Part shown: positions 52,235-62,039 of the stretch, one piece after another
Layout: every line of letters starts with the position of its first letter
Numbering within the stretch: position 1 is the first letter of the stretch
Origin: Convivina praedatoris
Lineage (GTDB): Bacteria > Bacillota > Bacilli > Lactobacillales > Lactobacillaceae
Reading direction: 5' to 3'
Assembly (NCBI RefSeq): GCF_933208495.1
Contig: NZ_CAKOET010000003.1
Location: forward strand, 124,001-188,000
Length of the DNA stretch: 64,000 bases
Notes under the pieces: generated by a model
Told to the model about the DNA's origin: nothing
Database searches by the model: none
The model's input: the letters and a program-made list of their open reading frames with translations, nothing else
Made by a program: the position numbers and the translations under genes

Positions 52235-52251
52235 GTTGATGCTCCTTTTTT

Positions 52252-53597
52252 CTAATTATGATTTTCTTCTTTAACAATCCAGATTAAGCATGCCCCTACC
52301 ATTAAAAAGACACCAGCAATGGCTAACATATGAGCCATAGACTTGCCAACCATTGGGAAAATTGCAAAACTTGCAACTGAAGCTACAATTTGAGGGATAC
52401 AGATGAAACAATTAAACAAACCTAAGTAAACACCATCGTGTTTACCATCTAAAGCATTGGTTAAGATGGTAAATGGAATAGAAATTAAGGCAATCCAACC
52501 AATTCCAATCAAAACAAAACCAATTAGTGATGAAAGATGGGTGTGACCGTAGGCTACTACCATGAAACCAATCCCTCCAGCTAACAAACTAAGAAAAAAG
52601 GCCCCTTTCCGTGTTTTATTATTCAAACGTTGAAATAAAATACCCACTACAATAGCCACAATGGAATAAACAGCCTGTAAAATACCAAACCAATTACCAG
52701 CAGCCTGATAGCCAGCCGATGCAGGATCGGAAACATGCCAAATATTTTCTGATAAAGCCCCAGTGGAGTATGTCCACATATATGGAATGCCAAACCAAAC
52801 AAAAAATTCAACTACCCCTAGGAAAATACTTTAGGTGCACTTTTTAAAATTTTTATAAATGATTCGTGCTGTTTACCCTCAGCATTATAGCCATGATAGT
52901 ATGCTAGCGTTTCAGGATCATATTCCTTGACATTCATAATAGTAAAAATGGTTGATATTAATAAAATAGCAGCTGCCACGTAAAATGAAATTTTAACAGA
53001 ATCGGGTACAACACCGCGAGCAGCAGTGTTAGCCATCCCAAAGGAGGTTAAGATAAATGGGAACACAAACGCAATCACACCGCCTAAGCTTCCCCAAATA
53101 TTTTGTAAACTCCAAGCTTTATCAGTTTGTTGTTCATTAACCATGTCCGGGATAATCATCTTAAATGGCTGCATAGATACATTAGCAGACAAGTCCATAA
53201 ACAGAACCGTTACTGCACCAAACCACAAAGCTGTCATTGAACTGTATCCGAAACCAAATGATCCAGTATTGGGCAAAAGTAATAAAACAATCAAAGAAAC
53301 CAGACAGCCCCCTATCAAATAGGGTAATCTTCTGCCCAACTTGGGCAACCAAGTTTTATCAGAAAAATAACCTATCAATGGTTGGGTGACCATACCGGCC
53401 AAGGGCGGTAAAATGAAAAAAAAGCCCAATTTTGTTGGATCCGAACCCAATGTCTGAAATATTCGGCCCATATTACCAGTTTGTACTGAGAAAGCTACCT
53501 GAACGCCAGCATAGCCAAAGGTCATTAAGAATAACTGTAAACTACTTAGTATCGGTAGCTGACCCCTTTTTTGCGTCTTACTATTTAACATGTTCAC
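52252..53597 (-). pseudogene. MFS oligosaccharide transporter broken by a one-base deletion
   Basis: Two frames on the minus strand form one ~448-residue transporter. The first 259 residues (53597-52818) run from LSSLQLFLMTFGYAGVQVAF through LKSAPKVF and stop at TAG. The next frame continues FLGVVEFFVWFGIPYMWTYS to the end at 52252. Adding one T to the T4 run at 52826-52823 restores V-F-F-L-G-V-V with no lost residue. Family: GPH/SLC45-like major facilitator for maltose-type sugars, about twelve helices. It may be a true mutation or a sequencing error. The alpha-glucosidase follows after 17 bases. Confidence 0.85.
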
Positions 53598-53764
53598 TCT
53601 CCTTCTAAGTGATTTTTGTTAAAACTTTAGATTAAAATATTCGCTTACTTTTACGGACAGCATATTACGTTACCTTTAAGTTTTGCGAATACTTCTATGT
53701 GCAGTTTTTTAGTATTCGATGTTTGTATTTATTCTCATAATTTTAAGACTTTCTTGTTTTTTGA

Positions 53765-53776
53765 GTAAACGTTTAC
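53765..53776. promoter_or_regulatory. LacI-type operator
   Basis: GTAAACGTTTAC, perfect 12-base palindrome with central CG between the divergent sugar operon and lacI-type gene. Confidence 0.62.
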
Positions 53777-53787
53777 GCAATAGTTAT

Positions 53788-53801
53788 TGTAACCGCTTTC
53801 A
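53788..53801. promoter_or_regulatory. cre-like site
   Basis: TGTAACCGCTTTCA, one mismatch (position 6) from TGWAARCGYTWNCW. It could be bound by CcpA or by the local LacI-type regulator. Confidence 0.5.
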
Positions 53802-53839
53802 TTTACTGAGTCAAATCATTTTAGGTTATAATATAAATT

Positions 53840-54832
53840 ATGACTATCACAATCAAAGATATTGCAAATAGAGCGGGTCTTTCTGCCGCTTCTGTTTCCA
53901 GAATTTTAACCAATCGTGGGCGCTTTAGCGAGAAAACAGCACAACACGTTCGACAATTAGCAGATGAGATGGGCTATTATAAAAATCAATCAGCTGCCGA
54001 TCTATCGCAAAAAGAAAGTCGTGTTATCGGTGTACTAGTACCAATTACTCACACTAACTTTGCTGACGAAATCATTAAAGGGATGCAAGGCAAAGCCACA
54101 GAGCTAGGTTATGAATTATTAATTGCTTTTATTGCCTCAGACAACCAACAACAACTCAAAACTATTAAATCACTACTCTCACGACAATTATTAGCAGTAG
54201 TCATGTTGGCTATTGAAATTAAAGATAATACTTTTAAGGTTTTAGAAAATGCTGATATTCTACTCCTCAGTGTATCGAATCAACTTAATAATGTAATGCC
54301 ATCAATTTCGTCCGATAACTATTCAATGATGTTCACTATTGTTGATTATTTATACCAAAAAGGACATCGACAAATAGCCCTAATCGGAGCTTCTGATCAA
54401 CATTCTACGGTAGCAAATTTAAGACGCCAAGGTTTTATTGATGCATTATTAAAGCATAAAATTAACTATAATCCAGACTTTATTTACGGAGATGAGAATG
54501 CATATCAAACTGGATTAAATGCTATTCAAAAATTTGGTAAGCCTTTACCTTTCACTGCTGTCATTGGCTCAGCGGATATTATTAGTATTGGCTTACTGAA
54601 TGGCGCTAAAGATGCTGGAATAAAAGTTCCCGATGACTTATCAATTATTACGATTGATGGCACCGAGTTAACTGAATTAACACGGCCAATCTTAACGGCT
54701 GCACAACAAAACTTTGCAAAAATGGGTGAATTGGCTATTACAACTCTCGCAGGTCAAAAATTGTCACCAGATACTGTTGTTTTTACCAATATCACACTTA
54801 AACAGGGTGGAACAGTTGCACAACTTGATTAA
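53840..54832 (+). CDS. LacI family sugar regulator (MalR-like)
   Basis: 330 residues. N-terminal HTH TIKDIANRAGLSAASVSRILTNRGRFSEKTA then hinge ADEMGYYKN (the HTH core is IANRAGLSAASVSRIL). The sugar-binding domain follows: VIGVLVPITHTNFADEIIKG, ALIGASDQHSTV, TIDGTELTELTRP. It should repress the divergent transporter/alpha-glucosidase operon through the palindrome and release on a malto- or isomalto-sugar. Confidence 0.92.
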   Translation: MTITIKDIANRAGLSAASVSRILTNRGRFSEKTAQHVRQLADEMGYYKNQSAADLSQKESRVIGVLVPITHTNFADEIIKGMQGKATELGYELLIAFIASDNQQQLKTIKSLLSRQLLAVVMLAIEIKDNTFKVLENADILLLSVSNQLNNVMPSISSDNYSMMFTIVDYLYQKGHRQIALIGASDQHSTVANLRRQGFIDALLKHKINYNPDFIYGDENAYQTGLNAIQKFGKPLPFTAVIGSADIISIGLLNGAKDAGIKVPDDLSIITIDGTELTELTRPILTAAQQNFAKMGELAITTLAGQKLSPDTVVFTNITLKQGGTVAQLD

Positions 54833-54835
54833 CAC

Positions 54836-54870
54836 AATAAAAAAGGCACTCAATATGAGTGCCTTTTAAA
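54836..54870 (+). terminator. terminator of regulator gene
   Basis: AAAAGGCACTCA/TGAGTGCCTTTT stem. Confidence 0.85.
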
Positions 54871-54971
54871 AATAAATAACCAATATCAAAAAAATTCTTA
54901 CTAAGAACCATTAATGGCGGTAGTATTGTTCGCCTATCTCATATTTCGGCTATTTCCCTGCAGTTTCCAAC

Positions 54972-55511
54972 TTAAATATTTATTAAATGACCTTTTTTAT
55001 CTTTAGCAATTAAATAGTACACTGTAGCTGCAATCGACCAGGCCCACACAATGTGGCCGAAGAACTCTGAGAAGTGTTCGTCAAATGGTTGATTCCATGG
55101 TGCCGGCACTGTTCCAAAAGCTGGCATTAAGACAACATGCCACACAATCCATAAAACAATACCATAAGCAGCACCCTGCCATAAGCCAACACTAGGCCAA
55201 TACTGAGATACAAAGACATATAAAATTGAAAAAGCAATGGCGAAAGAAAAATGCAAAATCAATGTGAACCAAAATACCTTTTGATCTTGTGAGAAGTAAA
55301 CATATGATTCAACTAATTTCTTGGGAATGCCCATTTGCATAGCCATATGTTGTGGTGGATTAATTAAATTACGGGCAATGGTACGTGGTGGAAATATAGC
55401 TTCCCATCCAATTTTTACCATTCCTGAAATCATTCCAGCAATCAGGCCGTACCAAACACTTTTAACAATAATTTCTTTTAAGCCAGCTTCTGGCTTAGTT
55501 AAAGAAAACAT
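54972..55511 (-). CDS. YagU family membrane protein
   Basis: 179 residues of the DUF1440/YagU type with four hydrophobic segments: YGLIAGMISGMVKIGWEAIFPPR at the N-terminus, FWFTLILHFSFAIAFSILYV, GAAYGIVLWIVWHVVLMPAFG and IVWAWSIAATVYYL. PPRTIARNLINPPQHMA and PAPWNQPFDEHFSE are family landmarks. In E. coli the relative contributes to acid resistance. Monocistronic. Confidence 0.86.
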   Translation of the reverse strand: MFSLTKPEAGLKEIIVKSVWYGLIAGMISGMVKIGWEAIFPPRTIARNLINPPQHMAMQMGIPKKLVESYVYFSQDQKVFWFTLILHFSFAIAFSILYVFVSQYWPSVGLWQGAAYGIVLWIVWHVVLMPAFGTVPAPWNQPFDEHFSEFFGHIVWAWSIAATVYYLIAKDKKGHLINI

Positions 55512-55588
55512 AACAATCTCCTATAATGTGATTTTTTGTACAATGAAAAGTATAGTCTTTTATTCCTGAATAATCAATAGATATTAAA

Positions 55589-57640
55589 CTATTTAAAACC
55601 AACAAAGGAACGCTTTCGATAAGTCTGTTTAGCTAATTTACCTGATACATGATAGTTACTTCCTCGCTTACTACGGGCATCAAAGCTAATCGTCTCCCCC
55701 TGTAACAGTTGTGCAACCTCTGTTGGTGTGAACTTATGACCTGAAAATTCAGCAGTAAAGGAAATTTCCTCGCCCCGCCATTGACCGGTTACTTTGTCTT
55801 TCGTCTTTGCTGGTACCTTTTTAGTTTGCTTTGGTTTACCTAACTGCCCCACCAAAAGTTGGGCATTGGCCTCCATGACCGGAATATCATGGGCAACCGT
55901 TTTAACAATTGAGTCGAGCGCCTGGTCAGCGGTCATTTCAAACTTACCAACCTGATCAAAAATATCAAAAACTCGTTTCGTTGTTTTGGGATGAGCTAAC
56001 CAGGTCCCCTGGGCCATAATGGCGACCGCTTTCCCGTCCGTGGTTAAATCAATCTTTCCTTTTTTATCGATGATATAGGCATTTTTACCACTAGATAGCT
56101 CCCCATAAGTACTAGTTCGGGTAGCTCCGGTTCCAATATTATTCTTTTCAAGAAATGTTTTGAGCCATTTCCAGGTCGGTGCTGTTGGTTTAGGATTTTG
56201 CCCCTCATGAACCTGTGGCTTAGCCTGCTTACCTAATTGTTTAATCGTTTGACTGTCGTCCGATTCATTATCCTGATCTTGATAAACAGCCTTCCACCCC
56301 ATTGAAATTGGTACATTCAACGTAGTTTTAAATGTTGGATATTCAGCGATTGATCCTTTAATTTGCCGGTAACGATAGTCTGGAGCAAACATAGCTAAGA
56401 AATTCTTAGCCAATACTCCATAAATTCGTTTAGCAGAAGGACCGTATTTACTTAAGGTATCCAAACTAGTTGGCACCTTAGTACCGGGCCGATTGGCTCC
56501 GTGGGCGCCCTCTTCTTTGACATGAGAAGAACGAGGCTGTCGATGGGTTAACAAACTTGTATCGGTACCTACTAGTTGCGCAATATCGTCGACTAGTGGT
56601 GCCATATCATGAAACTGTTCGGGGGTAATTGTTTTATCTTCAGTACGGGGATAAGAAACAAGCTGTGCTTCGTAGAGTTTTTGATAAGTTGATAGCACTT
56701 CTTTCGCCTTATAATCCTCTTTCGCTAAGATGGCTGATAAGGAAGACAAATCTAATAATTTCGGTGGCTTCGTTGTTTTTTCACTAATTGAGTCTTCTTG
56801 TACATTTACATGGTCGGGATATGATTCAGCCTGTTCCAAGGCCTCTTTTGTGGGATAACGAAAGGGCACTGACTCTTGCTTGGCCTCAACCGGTCGAGCA
56901 TAGATGTTGCCTTGATCATCTTTAAAACGATATTCAAAAAATGGGATTTTTTTGTAATTTTTAATCGCTTCGAGTTGCTGATAAATTTTTAATAACATGG
57001 CCGATTTTAATCGACCTTGCCGCGAAACTAGGGCATAGCCCTCTTTTTTCGTCAAAGTCGTGGCCGCTCGCGTAAGCTGCATGGAGGCAAAATCCCATTT
57101 GTTACGGGTTAGTCCCTTTTGATAAGCCCCGTGCTTGTCCTTACTTTCAATCGCCACTAAGTGATTTAAGGCTTTAACAATACTTTTTTGACTTTCATCA
57201 GCAAAATTAGCTCTAAAAACCGGCCCTTGCCATTTGATAGCATCAATGGCTTCCCAAGCTAATAGATCTCCTTCCCCTGACGGGTCGGTATCAGTAGCAA
57301 TCACCAACGCATCAGCCCGTTTAGCCTGAGTCTTTAATTCATCAACTAGGCTTTTAGTACTTTCTGACTTTTTACTGCGAGGATTCCAAGCTCTAATATA
57401 TGTCCGTTTCCAAGCTAAATCATGTAAATCCCAGGGTAAATCTTGCAGTTTCCAGGATTTATATTTAGCTTTTAAGTCGGCTGGTACCTGATCAGCTGGC
57501 TCTTTTAGGGTCATTACATGCCCACGTAAATTAGCCAGTTCATAATCATAGTTACTAATATGTCCATTCGCACCACCCAATGCTTTTTCAAAATTACGCT
57601 TAGCACTCGGTTTTTCAGTAATAATTAGATACTTTGGCAC
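55589..57640 (-). CDS. topB: type IA DNA topoisomerase (TopB-like)
   Basis: 683 residues from GTG at 57640, chosen because AAAGAGG lies five bases upstream; the upstream ATG at 57655 overlaps that site. TOPRIM domain begins YLIITEKPSAKRNFEKALGG; the acidic motif ATDTDPSGEGD is present. The active-site Tyr is in QLVSYPRTEDKTI. The SRQGRLKSAML region and GTGATRTSTYGEL are typical of topoisomerase III. Relaxes or decatenates DNA. Stand-alone gene; related copies occur on plasmids and conjugative elements. Confidence 0.9.
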   Translation of the reverse strand: MPKYLIITEKPSAKRNFEKALGGANGHISNYDYELANLRGHVMTLKEPADQVPADLKAKYKSWKLQDLPWDLHDLAWKRTYIRAWNPRSKKSESTKSLVDELKTQAKRADALVIATDTDPSGEGDLLAWEAIDAIKWQGPVFRANFADESQKSIVKALNHLVAIESKDKHGAYQKGLTRNKWDFASMQLTRAATTLTKKEGYALVSRQGRLKSAMLLKIYQQLEAIKNYKKIPFFEYRFKDDQGNIYARPVEAKQESVPFRYPTKEALEQAESYPDHVNVQEDSISEKTTKPPKLLDLSSLSAILAKEDYKAKEVLSTYQKLYEAQLVSYPRTEDKTITPEQFHDMAPLVDDIAQLVGTDTSLLTHRQPRSSHVKEEGAHGANRPGTKVPTSLDTLSKYGPSAKRIYGVLAKNFLAMFAPDYRYRQIKGSIAEYPTFKTTLNVPISMGWKAVYQDQDNESDDSQTIKQLGKQAKPQVHEGQNPKPTAPTWKWLKTFLEKNNIGTGATRTSTYGELSSGKNAYIIDKKGKIDLTTDGKAVAIMAQGTWLAHPKTTKRVFDIFDQVGKFEMTADQALDSIVKTVAHDIPVMEANAQLLVGQLGKPKQTKKVPAKTKDKVTGQWRGEEISFTAEFSGHKFTPTEVAQLLQGETISFDARSKRGSNYHVSGKLAKQTYRKRSFVGFK

Positions 57641-57689
57641 AGCAACCTCTTTCATCGTTTAATCCGAATTTTTTACCTATTTACTATAG

Positions 57690-57740
57690 CATAAAAAGCT
57701 GTTGAAACCCTTGTCTATGGGCGTCCCAACGGCTTTTTGT
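57690..57740 (-). terminator. terminator of ClC gene
   Basis: AAGCCGTTG/CAACAGCTT arms (one G-T pair) on the minus strand with a T5 run, between the ClC stop and topB start. Confidence 0.55.
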
Positions 57741-57794
57741 CATTCCAAATCATTCCAGAGGCAGCCCACGCCGATGAACTATTAAAATCATTAT

Positions 57795-59327
57795 CTAATT
57801 CAGTTCATAACCAAAACTTTTTATTTTTTCTAAATTAGATTTTTCTAAACGTAGATACACCAGATCACCTGGACGTAACACCAAATCGCCACTAGGAATC
57901 AGAACTTCATCGGCCCGTTTTACTAAAGTAATTAATGCTTTAGGTGGTAATGGCAAATTTTGAATCAGACAGTCTTCCATCAATCCGCCAGCTAATACTG
58001 GTATTTCAATCGTGACGAGGTCATTAACCGATAATTGTTGGTTATTATTTTTTAATAATCGTTGCAAAAGCGAAGTATAGATTGGCGCTCCATTTAACAC
58101 GTCAACAACTAAATAAGCAATTAAACTAACCAGCGCTAGCGGTAAAATATGGGTTATACTACCGACCATTTCAACAATTAATATAATCGCTGTGAAAGGT
58201 GCCTTTCCAATACAAGCAAAGTAAGCTGCCATACCAATTACAATAAAATTCACCATGTATGTAGCTGGCATCCAACTTAATATGATAAAAATGTGACCCA
58301 TTAATGCGCCGTTCAAAGCGCCTAAGGTTAAAATCGGTAAGAAAATACCACCTGGCAAACCAGATCCATAACTAATCATCGAGAAGATAAAGCGCAAAGT
58401 GACTAAACTAAATAGTAAAGGTAAACTAAATGATACTTTTTGGAGGGATAAGATAATACTATTCCCTCCACCGAGAGTAGTTGGCCAAAATATCCCAACT
58501 GGAATGATTAATATTAGAGGAATTAGGCCATACCAATATTTAGGTAATTTCAACTTACTATAGGCAGTCAGACTGAATAACAGTGTTTTTTGATAGAGAA
58601 ATCCTAAACATCCTAGTATAATTCCAAACACGACTAGTAGGCCATATAACTTAACCGGTAAAATTGGCAAATACCCTAAGGCTAAAACTGGCTTTTGACC
58701 AAAGACAACCGCAGATACAAAATCAGCCACACTGGCTGCAACTAAAGCCCCTACCCAAACAAAAGGTGAAATACTGTGATAAATTTCTTCCAAGACAAAC
58801 ATGACACCAGCCAAAGGTGCATTGAAAGCAGCAGCTAAGCCAGCTGCTGCACCACTAGCAATAAAAACTTTAGATCGATTATGACTTAAATTCAAGGACT
58901 GAGCTAGTCCTTGTCCAATCGAAGATCCTAATTGAATGGAGGGTCCCTCCCGCCCGAGCATTAGACCACTACCAATAGCTAAAATACCAGCAATGAATTT
59001 ACGCCATAAAGTTGACCACCAGTTAGCCTTGATATCCCCCATTAATTGTCCTTCAACTTGAGGAATACCGGATCCTGAAATATTCGGTTCCTTTTTTAGT
59101 AAATAAGCCACAATCAGGCCAATCAGTGGATTCAAACCTAAAACTAATAGTAGCGCTGTTAGATGACCATGGCGAATAGAAATATAAAGGATCTGAAAAA
59201 AATATAATCCTTTTTCGATGGAGAAGCGAAATAAACTGACCACTAAGCCAGTTAATAAGCCTATTATGATAGTGTAGACAACGATTGATAATTTATCGGT
59301 TTTTAATTGAAAATGTTTTTTTATCAT
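57795..59327 (-). CDS. ClC family chloride channel/exchanger with TrkA-C domain
   Basis: 510 residues from the ATG at 59327; a TTG at 59342 is contiguous with the AGGAG site, so the start is uncertain. Selectivity motifs: GSGIPQVEG, GREGPSIQLGSSIGQ with the gating Glu, and GSGLPGGIFLPIL. About eleven membrane helices. The last ~75 residues (DCLIQNLPLPPKALITLVKR ... LRPGDLVYL) form a RCK/TrkA-C ligand-binding domain. Probably a Cl-/H+ exchanger aiding acid tolerance. Confidence 0.92.
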   Translation of the reverse strand: MIKKHFQLKTDKLSIVVYTIIIGLLTGLVVSLFRFSIEKGLYFFQILYISIRHGHLTALLLVLGLNPLIGLIVAYLLKKEPNISGSGIPQVEGQLMGDIKANWWSTLWRKFIAGILAIGSGLMLGREGPSIQLGSSIGQGLAQSLNLSHNRSKVFIASGAAAGLAAAFNAPLAGVMFVLEEIYHSISPFVWVGALVAASVADFVSAVVFGQKPVLALGYLPILPVKLYGLLVVFGIILGCLGFLYQKTLLFSLTAYSKLKLPKYWYGLIPLILIIPVGIFWPTTLGGGNSIILSLQKVSFSLPLLFSLVTLRFIFSMISYGSGLPGGIFLPILTLGALNGALMGHIFIILSWMPATYMVNFIVIGMAAYFACIGKAPFTAIILIVEMVGSITHILPLALVSLIAYLVVDVLNGAPIYTSLLQRLLKNNNQQLSVNDLVTIEIPVLAGGLMEDCLIQNLPLPPKALITLVKRADEVLIPSGDLVLRPGDLVYLRLEKSNLEKIKSFGYELN

Positions 59328-59363
59328 AATTTTAGTATACAACTCCTATGAGTCAACCAAAAT

Positions 59364-59392
59364 AAAAAGACCTCCTAAATGGAAGTCTTATA
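59364..59392 (-). terminator. terminator of LysM hydrolase gene
   Basis: AAGACTTCC/GGAGGTCTT stem with a T5 run on the minus strand. Confidence 0.7.
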
Positions 59393-59411
59393 AATTATTA
59401 TCTAAATTTAA

Positions 59412-60695
59412 TTACTGACGATAAACGTATGAGTAAGGGTTCCCGTTAGCTGAAGCATAAGCATTGTAGTTATGTTCGCTAACAGCAGAGTTGGCAGCTC
59501 CACCAGTAGAATAATCAGTTGAGATTTCCTTAGCACCATTACCATTAGCATCATCGCCTTGGCTGATAACCATTACGTGACCAGCAGCTCCGGCTGATTG
59601 ACCTTTTTGACCCCAGACAACCACGTCACCACGTTGAGCATTCCAACCTTGGTTTTCAGCAATCAACTTGTAGCCGTTTGAAGTAAGATAACCATGCAAA
59701 CTATCCGTATTATACAGATAAGCAGGCTTAGAACCACCAGCCTCGTAGATAGCTTCAGTCATTGAACCAGAACAATCAGCAGTACCATCTGATCCGTTAC
59801 GTGAACCATTCATTGAATAAGTCAACTTACCTTGGTTATTAGTAAACCAATTAACAACCTTTTCGCTGTTCACACCGCTTTGTTGTGAGCTAGGAGTTTG
59901 AACAGTAGGCTGTGGTTGAGCAGTAGCTTGACTCGTGGTCTGTGATGACTGTTGAGTTTGTCCTGGGACAGCTTGACTTTGAGTTGTTTGTGGGCGAGAA
60001 ACCACTTGTTCAGAAATAGCATTAGTTTGGCTCTGGCTAGTTGAACTAGTTAGGCTAATACCATGATTTTGGCTTTCAACTTGACTAGTTGAAGCTGGTT
60101 GCACTTGCGTAGCAGCACTTTGACTCTGAACTGTTGAAGTAGCGGCTTGACTAGTAACTTGTGATACCAAGCCTTGAGTTGGTTGGTTAGTCGTGCTGAC
60201 TGGGTTCATATCATGTGCAGCTACATCAACAGTTGGATAAGGAGTCTGTTCATTAGTAGGTCCTTGTTCAGGTGTTGGTACAGCTTGCATAGTTGGATCA
60301 GTACTAATAATTGGCGCACCAGCACTATAAGTTTGTGTTGCTTGAGGAGTAGGGAAAGTAGTTGCAGCAACACCCTCAATCTTCAATTCTTGACCAGCAT
60401 AAATCAAGTTGGCATCTTGAATGTGGTTAGCAGCAACCAAGTCAGTTGTCTTTACATCAAAAGCCTCAGCGATTGCGTTTAAGGTGTCACCACTTTGAAT
60501 TTTGTAAGTTTTTGTCGCTGCATTGAAAGTCTGACCCTTCTTAGAAGAAATCGTATCGGCACTGTTACTCTGCCAGTCAGCAGCCTGAGCACTTTGTTGT
60601 GCCGACAAACCCATCATTCCTAGCAAAAGCATCGACGACATAATCTTAGAAGTACGGTGTTTAGGTTGATTATTTACATTGTTACTTTTTGACAT
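59412..60695 (-). CDS. secreted LysM peptidoglycan hydrolase
   Basis: 427 residues. Signal peptide 1-39 (MSSMLLLGMMGLSAQQSAQA, cut after AQA). LysM domain at ~66-111 (TYKIQSGDTLNAIAEAFDV ... LIYAGQELKIEG). Residues ~115-275 are a low-complexity Gln/Ser/Thr/Pro linker. The C-terminal ~150 residues resemble phage-type amidohydrolases (NlpC/P60-like fold): catalytic Cys in GTADCSGSMTEAIYE, then AQRGDVVVWG and His in GHVMVIS. It should bind and trim the cell wall. GGGAGACG precedes the ATG. Confidence 0.88.
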   Translation of the reverse strand: MSKSNNVNNQPKHRTSKIMSSMLLLGMMGLSAQQSAQAADWQSNSADTISSKKGQTFNAATKTYKIQSGDTLNAIAEAFDVKTTDLVAANHIQDANLIYAGQELKIEGVAATTFPTPQATQTYSAGAPIISTDPTMQAVPTPEQGPTNEQTPYPTVDVAAHDMNPVSTTNQPTQGLVSQVTSQAATSTVQSQSAATQVQPASTSQVESQNHGISLTSSTSQSQTNAISEQVVSRPQTTQSQAVPGQTQQSSQTTSQATAQPQPTVQTPSSQQSGVNSEKVVNWFTNNQGKLTYSMNGSRNGSDGTADCSGSMTEAIYEAGGSKPAYLYNTDSLHGYLTSNGYKLIAENQGWNAQRGDVVVWGQKGQSAGAAGHVMVISQGDDANGNGAKEISTDYSTGGAANSAVSEHNYNAYASANGNPYSYVYRQ

Positions 60696-60862
60696 TGAAA
60701 ACGTCTCCCAAATATTTAGTTCTGACTCAATCTTAATATACTATTTGATAATATGGACTCTAATATCTGAATCCAATTCTAACATAGGTTTATTCTAACA
60801 TAATATTAAGAAATTCTTAAGCTATGCAGGTAAATTTAATCAAGTGATAAAAATTATTCCGT

Positions 60863-60895
60863 AAAAAAATCCTGAAATGAACAGGATTTTTAGTG
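60863..60895 (-). terminator. terminator of SemiSWEET gene
   Basis: AAAAATCCTG/CAGGATTTTT stem just after the gene. Confidence 0.78.
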
Positions 60896-60902
60896 AATTA
60901 AA

Positions 60903-61163
60903 TTACAAAGCGGTGATGAAAGTCAATAATCCAAACAAAATCCCTGGCATGTTCGCAAAGGCAACTGGTAAATCTCGGGGATTTTTAAACAAACCATAAA
61001 CGGTCCACAAAGTACAGTTAAGAGCCGCAACTAGCGGCTGCAGTGGTTCTGCCTTATGCCCAGCTAAGTTAGCTTGTATCTGTGGTATGTATGAAACGTA
61101 CATCATGACTGCCAAAACAGTCGCCACCCAACTTAAATATTTAATAAATGTTTGTAATTTCAT
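60903..61163 (-). CDS. SemiSWEET sugar transporter
   Basis: 86-residue three-helix membrane protein of the bacterial SWEET family, acting as a dimer for facilitated sugar movement. The PQ motif is in MYVSYIPQIQANL, followed by PLQPLVAALNCTLWTVYGLFKN (core LNCTLWTVYGL with the conserved Asn and Trp). AAAGGAG precedes the ATG. Monocistronic. Confidence 0.88.
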   Translation of the reverse strand: MKLQTFIKYLSWVATVLAVMMYVSYIPQIQANLAGHKAEPLQPLVAALNCTLWTVYGLFKNPRDLPVAFANMPGILFGLLTFITAL

Positions 61164-61246
61164 AATTGTTCACTCCTTTACAAAGTAAATGATACTCACT
61201 TGAGAAGTTGATAACAATACAAAATGATTACAATTATTTTAAAGTA

Positions 61247-61978
61247 TTACATTTTATGAAATTTTAAATAGTTTGCTAAATGGATTTCAGCCTGTTGGAT
61301 GCTATATTTATTCGAACTTAGTGTTACAAGCTGTCCCCGATCGTTAAAAAATTGTCCCGTTACATGCGCTAACGACTGGTCTAATGCTAAAAACCTCCCC
61401 ACTGGTACCGTATTTTGCATGAGCCTTTGAGTATAAGGCATTAAATTACTCTGAATATCACCTGGGAAAAAACTATTAACTGTCGTATCATTCTTAGCCA
61501 GCATCTCACTCAATAAAATTGTCAATAAGGTTTTGTGACTTAATAACCAACTTGCCCGTTGCATTGTTGTGATTTGCTGCTCACAAATTGGTAAATTATG
61601 GATTGCCATTGGATTACCAGATACGATTAAGACTCGTCCATGCTTTAATAGTTGGCTTAACGCCATGGTAAAAGCATAATGAGACCGTAAATTAATCGAA
61701 ATATTATCTGTCGCATTCTTAGGCCAAACACCAGCGCTATTAATTAGTACATCAACTTTGTTCCATAATTTTTCAATGGATTTTTTAATTTTTTGACGAT
61801 CATTTTCGATACTCAAATCTCCCGCGAAAAAATGAGCATGGTGTCCCAGTCGGCTTTGAGCTTCTTGTCCCCGACGATGGTTTCGGCCAATAATAATAAC
61901 GTTATTATCTTGAACTAAGTCTTTAGCAATCGCGTAACCTACGCCAGATGTGCCACCAGTAATAACAATATTTTTCAT
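61247..61978 (-). CDS. SDR family protein, copy 2 (catalytic Tyr displaced)
   Basis: 243-residue paralogue of the gene at 40134. Shared blocks: TGGTSGVGYAIAKDL, GVWPKN-like strand, LRSHYAF, VSGNP and FFPGDIQSNLMPYTQ. The catalytic region reads RASWLLSHKTLL, so again Trp stands five residues before the Lys and the Tyr is missing. It lies 61 bases downstream of an ArsR gene and has a copy of the putative ArsR operator in front of it. Likely controlled by that repressor. Confidence 0.8.
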   Translation of the reverse strand: MKNIVITGGTSGVGYAIAKDLVQDNNVIIIGRNHRRGQEAQSRLGHHAHFFAGDLSIENDRQKIKKSIEKLWNKVDVLINSAGVWPKNATDNISINLRSHYAFTMALSQLLKHGRVLIVSGNPMAIHNLPICEQQITTMQRASWLLSHKTLLTILLSEMLAKNDTTVNSFFPGDIQSNLMPYTQRLMQNTVPVGRFLALDQSLAHVTGQFFNDRGQLVTLSSNKYSIQQAEIHLANYLKFHKM

Positions 61979-61991
61979 TCTCTCCCCTTAT

Positions 61992-62011
61992 ATATCTATA
62001 TATAGCGATAT
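61992..62011. promoter_or_regulatory. putative ArsR operator, copy 2
   Basis: ATATCT-N8-CGATAT, in the arsR-SDR gap. Same arm sequence (one mismatch) and 20-base geometry as the copy at 62370-62389. Confidence 0.55.
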
Positions 62012-62039
62012 GTGTTATAAAAAATAAAAATAAACAGCG

